Assembly (NCBI GenBank): GCA_001969505.1
Contig: LSSK01001207.1
Span: 1 to 32,779 of the forward strand
Length of the DNA stretch: 32,779 nucleotides
From: Zancudomyces culisetae
Taxonomy: Eukaryota > Kickxellomycota > Harpellomycetes > Harpellales > Legeriomycetaceae
Direction: 5' to 3'
Both the position numbers and the translations under genes were made by a program. A model generated the notes under the pieces. The model did not search any database, was not told the origin of the DNA, and worked only from the letters and a program-made list of their open reading frames with translations. Each line of letters begins with the position of its first letter. Position 1 is the stretch's first letter. Below are positions 21,909 through 31,450 of this stretch, one piece after another.

Positions 21909-21935
21909 GATACGGGAGATACGGGAGATAGGGGA
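21909..21935. repeat. Three tandem copies of a 9-mer GATACGGGA
   Basis: Two identical GATACGGGA units are followed by the variant GATAGGGGA, 150 bp beyond the ACTGACC repeat, in non-coding DNA. Confidence 0.85.
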
Positions 21936-22999
21936 GAATAAAGTTAATGTCATGTATCTTCATTTTTATTCAAATATTTAGATCTGTCACAAATCTAGTA
22001 CAAAAAAATGTTTTTATAACAAGCAGCTTCTGAATTAGGTAACTGAAATATTGACATATTTTGATTTTCTATGTATTGGTGTTGTGCAGTTCATAATTCT
22101 CGAATATTTACACAACACATGACAAACACCATTACATTCAAACCCCTTTGTTTGGTAATAATCAATCAGTTAATAACAAAAATACATTTGTATAAATTCA
22201 TACATGTAAATATAGATGCACCACATGTATGAACCGATACAAATTGGGCTTCAAGCGAACTAGTTTCCTCAACTTCTCATCGCATCACAAACGCTAGAGA
22301 TATATGTGTTTATCGGGGTTTTTAATTAGTATTATATTAAAACAATCAGGTTTTCATTTGGAGCAAATGGTTTTTTGTCAGTGCTGAAAGTGTTATTCCT
22401 AGACAAATACTAAATCTCTCACTTTGAGGCTTAAGCCGTTTTTTTCATCTTTGAAGTAAATCAAACAAGGGAATAAAATTTCTAAATGTTTCCGGCTCTT
22501 AAAAGACCGTTTTTAAGGTTCTTTTTCAAGAGTTATCAAATATAATAAATGGCGAATTTCCAATCATGGCGCTGTATCTTTAACAGGAGAATATATTTAA
22601 AGTAGTAGAATAGTATTCTCTAATAAATGCATGCTTTATTAATAATACCCTCAACTTGGCTTTGCCAGTACTAAAATGCAAGCATCATCCTATACATAAA
22701 CAGGGTGGCGTTGGTGGTCATCTGCGCCATATTAAAATTTTTGAACATCAGCTTTATTTGCTCAGATTCACTCTTCAATCTTATTTAATACTCTGCTAAT
22801 AAAGCTTTTAAATGCAAATTGCAGCATTATTCCGACTATTCAACTATAACCACCCATCCACCTACCTTACCTCCTTCAAATAAAAAACCGGACCTTAATT
22901 GTAACTTTTGAAATAATAAAAGCAGTTAATTTACATACAACATCAAAGACTGAAAAAAAAAATTTAAAAAGAATAATCAAAAGAATTCTAATATACTAC

Positions 23000-23944
23000 C
23001 TACATAGGTAATTCTTGTTCCGCAGTGGCCATTTTTAAAGTTGGTGACATCTTATCAAAGGACTCCTGTGACTCTTCACCATTTTCCTCATTTTGCAGCA
23101 AAACGTCCAATTCCAGACGTTTTATTCTCCGTTGAACAATAGCATCTTTTTCGCTGCTTCTATGTCTACCTAATCCCATAGGGTACTCAATAATTAAGAA
23201 CCTCTTTTTAACAGTTATCTGCCAGTACCAGACCCATGCTACAATGTACCAAGATCCGATCGAAATATACCAAGCTAGAAGGACATCAACCGTGTAGTGG
23301 GCCCGGTTAGCTAGCACAATAATTGACCCAGATATAGCGACTCCGAATACCAATAGCGTTATTATCTTTCCCAAAATATTTCTAGGTGAAAAGGAAAAGC
23401 ACGCCATAAAGTTTGTTGCGTAGATTATTGTGTGACCAGAAAATATCAAATCTCCGCATCTGTGTAGAGCGACCTCTGTAAAAATATTTCCAGTGATGTA
23501 TTCGCAGGTTGATCTCGGATCGGGCAACGATGTTGTCCCAATAGTAGTAATTCTGAGTAAAAGTGATAGTCCCCAGGCGAGTAAAAATCTCCCTAGAAAA
23601 CGATACGGTCGCTCATAAACCAGTAAGAGCAAGACTGATATGACAATGGTTAGAGTTACAAAGGCATCAGTCAATCCTAGCAGACTCGTGGTTGGGAGTA
23701 GTTCAAATCCTAAATCAGGCAAAACAAGTCTTCTTCCTACCTCTTCCTCGACCTTCATGCTTCTTTTTGAAGCAAAGTTGGCCATCACATTATTGAACCA
23801 GTATGCTAGTCCAAAAAAGATAGCTACTACCAAGAGGAATAGTCCGCTTCTCAAGTCTATTTTCCGATATCTATTTAAATAATTCAATACCCATTTCTTC
23901 AGCTTGTCCGTACGCTTTTCCGCTTGTCCGGTCTGAGCATCCAT
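23000..23944 (-). CDS. Sphingomyelin-synthase-like membrane protein (PAP2_C family), copy 2
   Basis: Multi-pass protein of 314 aa, single exon, ATG at 23944. It has a fuller set of sphingomyelin-synthase motifs than copy 1: D1-like RLVLPDLGFELLP (72-84), D2 LRITTIGTTSLPDPR (130-144), D3 CGDLIFSGHT with His171, and D4 RAHYTVDVLLAW with His216 and Asp220. The N-terminus (1-30) is basic and cytosolic in type; six hydrophobic segments follow between about 33 and 242; the C-terminal tail is charged. Expected activity is head-group exchange onto ceramide in Golgi or plasma membrane, as known for the family; the donor lipid is not predictable. The paralogy with copy 1 is clear only in the motifs, so the duplication is old or the genes have separate origins. 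A TATA-like element lies 86-93 bp upstream. Confidence 0.88.
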   Translation of the reverse strand: MDAQTGQAEKRTDKLKKWVLNYLNRYRKIDLRSGLFLLVVAIFFGLAYWFNNVMANFASKRSMKVEEEVGRRLVLPDLGFELLPTTSLLGLTDAFVTLTIVISVLLLLVYERPYRFLGRFLLAWGLSLLLRITTIGTTSLPDPRSTCEYITGNIFTEVALHRCGDLIFSGHTIIYATNFMACFSFSPRNILGKIITLLVFGVAISGSIIVLANRAHYTVDVLLAWYISIGSWYIVAWVWYWQITVKKRFLIIEYPMGLGRHRSSEKDAIVQRRIKRLELDVLLQNEENGEESQESFDKMSPTLKMATAEQELPM

Positions 23945-24029
23945 TTTGTATTTATATTTATGAGGAATATTTGGTCAGTGTTTTACTCTTATGATGCGTA
24001 AATAGCAGTTGAGGTGATCCTTGGCTCTA

Positions 24030-24037
24030 TTTTATAT
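24030..24037 (-). promoter_or_regulatory. TATA-like box for PAP2_C copy 2
   Basis: Read on the minus strand this is ATATAAAA, 86-93 bp upstream of the ATG at 23944, a normal spacing for a yeast TATA element. Confidence 0.45.
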
Positions 24038-25749
24038 CTTTCTAGTCTACGTGTGGTTAAATAGATGGATGAGTTATCCGTGTTGCTATTCAGACTGTTG
24101 ATAAAACAAATTGTACTCCAGGTCTCGGGTTTTAGTTAGTGTTGGTGTCTTTACTTGCGCAAGTATCCAAAAGTGAGAGTTGGAATAAGGTTTTGATTGG
24201 TTTTATTAAGGTAGGTGTAGATTATAGCATCAACAAAGAAAACAATAGATAGTGCACGTTCTGCCTCGGTTTCGATTTCAGCTTCTTTTTCTTATGTCTC
24301 TTTGTTCCAAAAGAAAGTAGGACAAGCTAAAAAATATATTAAAAAGTTTGGTGTTTTCGCTTAAAGTACATTTAAGAAGGAAAACATATAAAATCTTGAT
24401 TTAGCCAAGATAATTAGATTAAACGAAGAAAACGTAAATCCTCTGTCTTTGTGTACTTAGGAAGCCTGCCATACTTATAATGTTTTTTTTTATAGTTTCT
24501 GTCAATAATGCCGAGATTTCTAGAAAATAGTCGTATTGATAAACATATGGATTCTCCTTTGGGTGTTTTAGGTCTTGCGAGGATGCACTAAAAAAACAAA
24601 CAGTTGTAAAAAATTGGACGACTTGTGGTATTACACTGGTTCAAGGAGAGAGGAAATAGATGTAAATTCACAAGTATTTGCTGTTGCTTGTGGGCGATTT
24701 GCTGCTCCCGGTTGATGAAGTTGTCCTAAAAAAATTTTCTTTGTTTATAATTAATTAATTGATTTGAAAAAAATTATCAAAACAGAAATAACAAAAAAAA
24801 ACATAGATACAGTTTCTCGTTGGCCCATGTTGAAAGAAATTGCGCTTGTTTACAAATAATTACCTGAAAACGTAATTATTATCATTCTTGAGCCGCGAAC
24901 TTTCAAAGAAAGCGATTCTTCGAGTATATTATTTCCGGGTGTAATAACCTAACAAAGATTTTGCTAAAAGAGCAAAATATTCATAGTGAAATGAACAGAT
25001 AAACATAGTATCCAGAAAGACATATGCCACCGGGAAGGATTGCGATTATTTATTTGTTTATTTTTTGTACTGTTTCAGAGCCTCTCGCCCCGTATTAAAA
25101 GTAGGATAAAAAGATTTGTATATCTTTTAAATTACAGCTCATGTTAAGTGTAAATACTCGTCTGAGTTTGAAAAAAAATCTTAGCTGGCCGGAACTCATG
25201 GCCAACCTGGAGAATTTATAAACTGCATTCGGAGTAATGATGTGTAGCTGATTAAACGTGAGACAAGACCAGATTATAGAACCTAAGGCGCAAAAAGCGT
25301 GAGCAGAATCAAGTGAAATAGTTTTAGTAAAACGTGACTAGTTTCATCATAAACATTGGTACACAAACTTGAAGCCAAAAAGACCAATATGTGTTTTCTG
25401 ACATTATTTTCACGTTCTGCTATCACACTGGATAAAAATGCACAGGTATGCTGATAAACGGATATGCAGATCTGCAGATATATAAACATTTGGATTAGCA
25501 ATATGATACAATTGCCCTGGTATTATTATTTTTTATTAGTAAACTGAAACATGTTTATTTCCAAGTGATAGTTAAACGCGCTACTTTTTGCACAAGTATA
25601 CCAGTTGCAAATTAAATATCCTTACTAACAGACCTGGGTGAGTAGCATATAAAATTGCTTTTTTTTTTTTGAGTAGTTTAACTACGAGATAAATGTCCGT
25701 GTGTTAATACCCGTGTGGTGGGGGGGGGGTGTGATGTTTTTTTTTTGCA

Positions 25750-25757
25750 TTCACATG
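25750..25757 (+). promoter_or_regulatory. ICRE-like E-box TTCACATG in the copy 2-GDI1 spacer
   Basis: TTCACATGACC followed by AAAAAT closely matches the site upstream of PAP2_C copy 1 (TTCACATGAC then AAAAAT on the minus strand). It is 420 bp upstream of GDI1 and 1.8 kb upstream of PAP2_C copy 2, so its target is uncertain. Confidence 0.35.
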
Positions 25758-26175
25758 ACCAAAAATGATGAGAATACCACCATGGGGGTTGTTTTCACAC
25801 CTAAGAGACAGTGATATCTGAATGAGCAGCTCAGAAATATATAGCTTGCTTCTTTTATTGCCTCTGCTAACACTGAACTTGGTGTTTTTGGTTTTATGAG
25901 GTGGACAAGCTCTAGAATAGTAAAAACAAATTTGTTTCGGCTTTGTTTTTAATTGGGTGCAAACAAATTCAAGATAGCGAATGATTTTTGTTTAAATTTG
26001 CAGGATTGGGCTATTGTTCACCTGTAGCTCAAACTCCACGAAATAAATGCGCGCTAATTAAAAGCTGCAATGCGATAAATTGAGGTAAATTAGCCTTTTT
26101 GTAAAGCAAAACCAAAAGTTGAACATAAGATATACGAAACAAAAATAGAAGAGAAAAACAGCAAGTGCCGATAAA

Positions 26176-27812
26176 ATGGTATGTAGAAAAAATGTTATAA
26201 CAGCTAGATTAGAGGGGAGGGGGACGGGGACGACACTGAGAGAATTAGACTGGTTTTTTGTATTTGATTTTACTTTTAGATAAATGTAAATGTATGGCCA
26301 TTATGATTTTAAAACAATACCCTCTAAGCTACTAAATTACTGTGTAAACGAAAATAGGATGAAGAATACGATGTCATAGTGTTGGGTACAGGACTAACGG
26401 AATGTGTTTTATCTGGAATACTTTCAGTTGAGGGCAAAAAGGTGCTCCACATTGATAGGAATGACTATTATGGGGGAGAATGTGCCAGTCTTAATTTGTC
26501 TCAGGTATGTTCTAGTGACGTTTTATTTGTAGAACAGCATCATTTTTTATTCTGCTGAGTATTAATTTTTCGATAAATCATACTAAATGTGCGCTCAACC
26601 GTTTATAAATAGCTCTACAAAAAGTTCAAAGGAGTGGAAGAGTTTCCAGAATCTTTTGGAAGGGATAGGGATTACAACATTGACTTGATACCCAAGTTTA
26701 TGATGGCAAATGAGGAGCTGGTGAAGGTGCTTGTATACACCGATGTTACCAGATACATCGAGTTTAAGCTCATTTCACGCTCAATGGTATGTAGAGATGG
26801 GAAGATCAAGAAGGTGCCAGCTACTGTTACCGAGGCAGGATCTAGTCCATTGCTAGGCTTCTTTGAAAAATTCAAAGTGAAAAAGTTTTTGGAGTTTGTT
26901 AGCAAGTGGAAAAAGGATGATGTTTCAACACACCAAGGATTAAACTTGGAGAAGCAGCCCATGAGCGAGATTTTTGCACATTTTGGACTCGATGCATCAT
27001 CCCAGGAGTTTATTGGGCACGCCATGGCGTTGCATTTGAATGAAGACTACAAGGATAGGCCAGCGAATGAGACTTTCGAGAAAATCGTGCTCTATGTGTC
27101 ATCCGTAGCGAGATATGGTTCGAGTCCATACATTTATCCGCTTTATGGTCTAGGAGAACTTCCTCAAGGGTTTGCCCGATTAAGTGCGATCTATGGTGGT
27201 ACTTATATGCTGGGTACACCTATAGATGAAGTGATTTATGGCGAAGACGGCAAAGTGACTGGTGTTAAATCTGGTGAGCAGGTTGCCAAGGCTAAGTTGG
27301 TGATTGGTGACCCATCATACTTCAAAGAAAAGGTTAAGAAAACTGGGCAAGTTATAAGAACAATCTGTCTACTTGATCACCCAATCCCCAACTCTGACAA
27401 CGCCGACTCTACTCAGATTATTATTCCACAAAACCAAGCAAAGAGAAAGCATGATATCTACATTACTAGCGTGTCTGCATCCCACCATGTGGTTCCAAAG
27501 GGCTTCTGGCTGGCTTCAATTTCTACTGTTGTTGAAACCGACGATCCTCATAGCGAAGTTGCTGCGGCAATCAGCTATTTGGGTCCTATTAAGGAGCGAT
27601 TTGACTACGTATCGGATATCTATGAGCCTGTTGATGACGGAACCCACTCACAGGCGTTTATCAGTAAGAGCTACGATGCAACTTCACATTTTGTCACTGT
27701 TTACGAAGATATCAAGGACATTTACCATCGTATTACGGGAGATGAGTTGGTTATCAAAAAGAGACCTACAATAGATGAAGAACAGGCTGCTTTCGAAGCT
27801 TCGATCCAATGA
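26176..27812 (+). CDS. GDI1: Rab GDP-dissociation inhibitor GDI1, three exons
   Basis: Cytosolic chaperone that extracts GDP-bound Rab/Ypt GTPases from membranes and recycles them. Exons 26176-26178 (only the ATG), 26358-26504 and 26613-27812 give 449 aa (yeast Gdi1 is 451). Both introns have GTATGT donors and TACTAAAT branch-like motifs; they are 179 and 108 bp. The N-terminus [16 protein letters not shown] (nucleotide-fold G11-x-G13), the [11 protein letters not shown] block, [18 protein letters not shown] (81-98) and [19 protein letters not shown] (about 228-246) are diagnostic of GDI, as opposed to the longer Rab escort protein. The second codon of EELVK is a CTG at an invariant Leu, evidence for standard CTG decoding. 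Intron 1 holds a G-rich tract (26212-26231). NDUFB8 follows on the same strand after 546 bp. Confidence 0.97.
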
Positions 27813-28358
27813 TCTCTTTACCTATTTTCTTTTTTATATTTATCACATTGATTTCCTTTTCATAGCGTAGTCATTTATTTACCTGACTATTATTTAATAT
27901 TTATGATCTACTTGTTTATCAACCTGTGTGGTCATGTCTAGCTCTTTTTTTTGTTACTAAAGCCCAAGCGATTCTTTAAACAAATTGGCTAGAAGTTTCG
28001 AATGCAGATACAGTTTGTTGGGCCATAAGTGCTCCCGGGCTGGGGGAAAAGTTGCCCAAAGGTTCACGCCAAATTTCAAAAAAATTTGCCCGGGCTTTTA
28101 GGGAATTTGTTTTATGTATTTGTTTTATTTATTTATCAGCCAAAACAAAAACTATATAGACAAAGGAAAAAAAAGTTGGTAAATTGGTTGGGTTTCAGAG
28201 AGGGGTGAATTGAACAATTGCTGATATTTTAGTTGTAGTTTGAATTTTTTAAAAAAATTATTATTTGCAATTACAATCACTAGATTAATCTAATATTTTT
28301 CACTTTTAATCTAGGTACAAAAAACAATAGAAAAATACCAATTCCAAATTCAGGAAAA
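27813..28358. other. GDI1-NDUFB8 intergenic region
   Basis: This 546 bp spacer combines the GDI1 3' flank and the NDUFB8 promoter. Its notable content is two CCCGGGC-centred sites, 28031-28041 and 28087-28096, unusually GC-rich for the window, with TTGCCCAAAGG between them. No gene is seen. Confidence 0.6.
28087..28096. promoter_or_regulatory. GCCCGGGC palindrome, candidate NDUFB8 promoter element
   Basis: The 8-bp palindrome GCCCGGGC stands about 265 bp before the NDUFB8 start. A sister site, CTCCCGGGCT, lies 55 bp upstream. Such GC clusters in AT-rich DNA often mark zinc-cluster binding sites, but the factor is unknown. Confidence 0.35.
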
Positions 28359-29139
28359 ATGACCAGGGTATTAGGAATCGCAAGCAGAAGCATAGGAAAC
28401 ATTTCTAAATCCATGAACACCACCCACAACTACAGAGCACTAGTTGTTTCTGGGATGAATGGTAGATTGGCGGTTTTGCAACAATCGATTCAACGTGGCT
28501 TTTCCTCCACCACAAGCAGTAACAATAAAGATAAGGGCCCAATCGACACCCATCAATTGAAATTCAAGGATGAAGGGTATGTTGATCTAGATCCACAAAC
28601 CGGAAACTATTACCCCAATCTACCCCTAACTAAGGCTGAAAAACGAACACCATATGGCTGGTGGGATAGGCAAATGCGACGTAATTTTGGAGATCCAGTA
28701 CACGAACACGAGGAGATGCTGCACATGCAATCAAATTCGGTGTACAGACATCCAGCATACTCGCTTGTGTTTAAACAGTGGGCGACACTGATTGGTTTGT
28801 TGGGACTCGGAGGTTTGTGGGCATACTATATGCAACCTGAGAGAGTAGCTGTAAGTCAACTCTATCTGTTTTGCTTACCATTATATATATTATGTGTTGA
28901 TTTGGATAATATACGTTTACAATCAGAGTAATGACGTGTTTAAACTTGAAAATAATGTAGATTCCAAGACACTACCCATTCAATGGGCTTGAAAAAGAAA
29001 ACGCAGGGTTTTCAGTAAGTACACTTTGAAACTAACATCAAAGCAAATATTCTAGGCACGAACTTATTTCCATATACAAAAAATTAACTAGGTAAACAAG
29101 CTCGAAGATTCCATTAATGCCATGATCAAGAAGGACTGA
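28359..29139 (+). CDS. NDUFB8: Mitochondrial complex I subunit NDUFB8 (ASHI) homologue, three exons
   Basis: Accessory single-span subunit of the complex I membrane arm. Exons 28359-28850, 28961-29014 and 29092-29139 give 197 aa; introns are 110 and 77 bp, both with GTAAGT donors, all phase 0. Residues 1-50 are basic and Ser/Thr-rich with RGFSSTT, fitting a cleaved mitochondrial presequence. The core block TPYGWWDRQMRRNFGDPVHE (98-117) is the fungal NDUFB8 signature; a membrane segment covers about 140-157. Exon 2 (IPRHYPFNGLEKE) matches the conserved post-membrane region of the Neurospora protein. The last exon (VNKLEDSINAMIKKD) is less certain: an earlier AG at 29053-29054 would make a 40 bp intron, too short to favour. 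Its presence shows the yeast keeps complex I. It converges on OST1 with 255 bp between stops. Confidence 0.9.
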
Positions 29140-29394
29140 AATCCTGGCACACTTTGGAAAATAAGCGATTTTACAAAAGATAAAGATGGATAAAACATCT
29201 CTTTGCCCGTTTGAAGTCACACAGCCTTTCTTTTTTTTTAGCTTGCACTGTTTTACGTTAATTTAATAAATCATAAACTAAATAATATGATTGCATCGTC
29301 TTTAAGATATGTTTATTTACGGCTTTGCGTATTGAATGAAAGATGTGAATTGAAAATATCAGTAATAAACACAAAGGAAAAAGAGTATGTTGGC

Positions 29395-31019
29395 CTACTC
29401 GGTTTTCAGATGACGTTTTTTAGACAATGATAAATCCAAACGGCTGATAAACATGCTAGAGATGAATAAGACTAGCAGGAAGGCAGCGACCGAGAGCGGC
29501 TTTATAAGATAAGCATAGGTTGGGTACCTGTACGATAAAACAATAGGGACAGTGTGGTCTGAAACAACGTTGGATAGTTTAAACGTGATTTTGGTTCTCC
29601 CCACCGAATCTAGGAAGGAGTAAACCTGAGAAAATTTGGTTTCCTCAAGTTCAAATGGTATATGAAAGTTGCTAAATATGGCACCCTCAGGAAGAACTAT
29701 GGAGAGCTCATATTCACGAACGGGCAATTCTGACAGGCCAACGATGAATGGAATAGCGAAATTGTACAGCCCTGTTGACTTGTCAAACCGGAGATTGGAT
29801 GACAGGTTAGAGTCGTACCCGTGGTTCCATGAATAGTGCCATCCACCAGCAAGAGGATATCTTGGTGACAAGACCAAGACCTTTGTCATTGGACTACCAC
29901 CGCTGCTTCCTGGTTCATATATCTTTGAGGACGTGACATTTCCCACTTCATCTTTGTAGAAAATGTTTTTGGCACTTCCTGAGATACCAATACTGAAATC
30001 ACGCGGAATTGTTCGCTGTGCTTTGGAATCCAAGAGTTTGTAGTAGTCTATTCGGCTGAATCCACCCTTAAATGCTGGTCCGTTGTTGTAGACATCATAA
30101 AAGTCGACAATGCGAGTAGTTCCTGTAAAATGGCTAATAGTTACTTCACGTGTATTCTTTCTGACTTCAAGATATGGCAAATCCGAAACAAAATGTACGC
30201 GGATATTTGGTCCCACCTGCGAGTCTGTAGTTGAAATTGAGTAGGGCTTCACGTTTTTGTATGGGCCATATGTTATTGTTTTGCCGTCCTTATTTACTGG
30301 CTCCGGCTGTAAACTATATGATTCAGTGTCTCCCTGTGGAAGTCTATTTTGATTTGATTTATTGTTAGAACCAGCATATATTATTATAATAAGTTTTGCA
30401 TAGTAAAAACCTACCTGATAATTGTCTTTTGATTCTCAGTTTCGTACAATGAAACAACATGGACTTCGCGTTCGTAAACATACGAACCAGAGCCTCCAAA
30501 TTCGATTTCAGCGGGAAGTGCCTGAAGCTTCTGCATTGCTGAGATTGTTACTTTGAAACTTATCCTTTCCTCAGGTTTCAAGGGCTGAGCAAACTTAACC
30601 TTGTAAAGCACATACAAACCATTGGCATTCTTGGAGTTGATGTCATCAGCAACATTACCTTCATTGTCCTTTCGGAGTTTAGCTATTGTTCCTATGCGTT
30701 TTATAGACATGGGAGTCTTGGTTTTGATTTCAGCAGCTTTGATGGATCCCATCTGCATTTCAAGAGACTTTGGGATCAACAATTCGTAGTATTCGTATTC
30801 TTTATCGCCCTGTGGCGATTTATTTCGATCTTTCTTGTGCTCATCTGAAGATTTGTCGCTAATACCCTCATTCTTGTTGAGAACAAGGATTCTGATGATT
30901 TCCGTGTAGGCTTGGTCAGACAAATCGACTTCTCGAATAATGTTTTTGTTGATTAGTGTAGCATGTATCGAATATAAAAGCAAAAGGATGGCTACAACGA
31001 GCGAATGGTAGCGGGTCAT
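29395..31019 (-). CDS. OST1: Oligosaccharyltransferase subunit OST1 (ribophorin I), two exons
   Basis: Type I membrane subunit of the ER oligosaccharyltransferase, which transfers the lipid-linked glycan to Asn-X-Ser/Thr. Exons 31019-30415 and 30343-29395, with a 71 bp phase-2 intron (donor GTAGGT, CTAAC branch site 20 nt before AATAG), give 517 aa (yeast Ost1 is 476). Residues 1-21 form a signal peptide. The luminal part contains the ribophorin I blocks SKNANGLYVLYKVKFAQPL, SDLPYLEVRKNTREVTISHF, FSRIDYYKLLDSKAQRTIPR and LSPRYPLAGGWHYSWNHGYD. A membrane segment at about 483-504 is followed by a short basic tail (KKRHLKTE). A charged insert near residues 51-72 (KDRNKSPQGDKEYEY) is extra relative to yeast. 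It shares a 431 bp divergent promoter with GTB1, another N-glycan enzyme subunit. Confidence 0.95.
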
Positions 31020-31450
31020 TATGGATTTTTACTAGTTGCTTATTTCTCCTCAAATCTTTAAACAAATTTAAGCTTTGCCTTGACTACAACTGTGGGTTTG
31101 GTCGGTGGAGTGTATAAGCGGATATAAAGTTGTATGTTTTTTTTTCTGTCGCTGTTGCTGTTACTATTGCTATTATTATTCAAATATGAGCCAATAGCAA
31201 AACGAAATATGGAAGAACAAGGGCTGAAATTGCAACTCATAAAATAAGATCCATACCTGCCAATGGAGTTTGATGATGGAAATAGTAAAAATGGGATTTG
31301 GGGGGTAACGCAAAACACTAAACATCTTTAAATATATGTATTTTTTTTTCAAGCCTCAAAGCATCTATTCAAGGAGGTTATATATATATTTTTTATACAA
31401 CATACTTTTCATTTGGCTTAATAATAAATCCAAAAGGAAGAGTAGTTACG
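31020..31450. promoter_or_regulatory. Bidirectional promoter region between OST1 and GTB1
   Basis: This 431 bp spacer drives two divergent ER N-glycan genes. It holds two CCAAT boxes (31191-31195 and 31260-31264), a possible Hap-complex target, an alternating TA stretch at about 31380-31395 some 60 bp before the GTB1 start, a G-run near 31298, and a CTGTTG-type triplet run at 31147-31176. I found no match to the S. cerevisiae unfolded-protein element CAGCGTG. Confidence 0.5.

Larger units (their letters stand above)
20216..22999. other. 2.8 kb gene-free region between the two PAP2_C genes
   Basis: It holds the promoter of PAP2_C copy 1 and the 3' flank of copy 2. Open frames reach only 60-95 codons and resemble nothing known. 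Structures seen are an ICRE-like CATGTGAA at 20514-20521, a C-run at 20448-20454, a TATA-like TATATAAAAG at 21288-21297 with no convincing gene after it, short tandem repeats at 21731-21758 and 21909-21935, and a second CACATGAC at 22116-22123. No tRNA is visible. Confidence 0.6.
23945..26175. other. 2.2 kb divergent gene-free region, PAP2_C copy 2 to GDI1
   Basis: Longest open frame is about 70 codons; nothing conserved is seen. It contains the TATA-like site for copy 2 (24030-24037), a ten-G run at 25720-25729 followed by a T-run, and the ICRE-like TTCACATG at 25750-25757, about 420 bp before the GDI1 start. Several short A/T runs occur. No RNA gene is recognised. Confidence 0.6.

Noticed and set aside
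24890-24935. GAA/TTC clusters like a heat-shock element upstream of PAP2_C copy 2
   Set aside because: Units are not in the required 5-bp phase over three repeats, and the distance to the gene is about 950 bp.
25764-25820. ATGATGA and CTGA resembling snoRNA boxes C and D
   Set aside because: Spacing is short, there is no terminal stem and no clear guide; likely chance.
29041-29054. Alternative acceptor for the last NDUFB8 intron
   Set aside because: It would give a 40 bp intron and an unlikely C-terminus; the acceptor at 29090-29091 is preferred.
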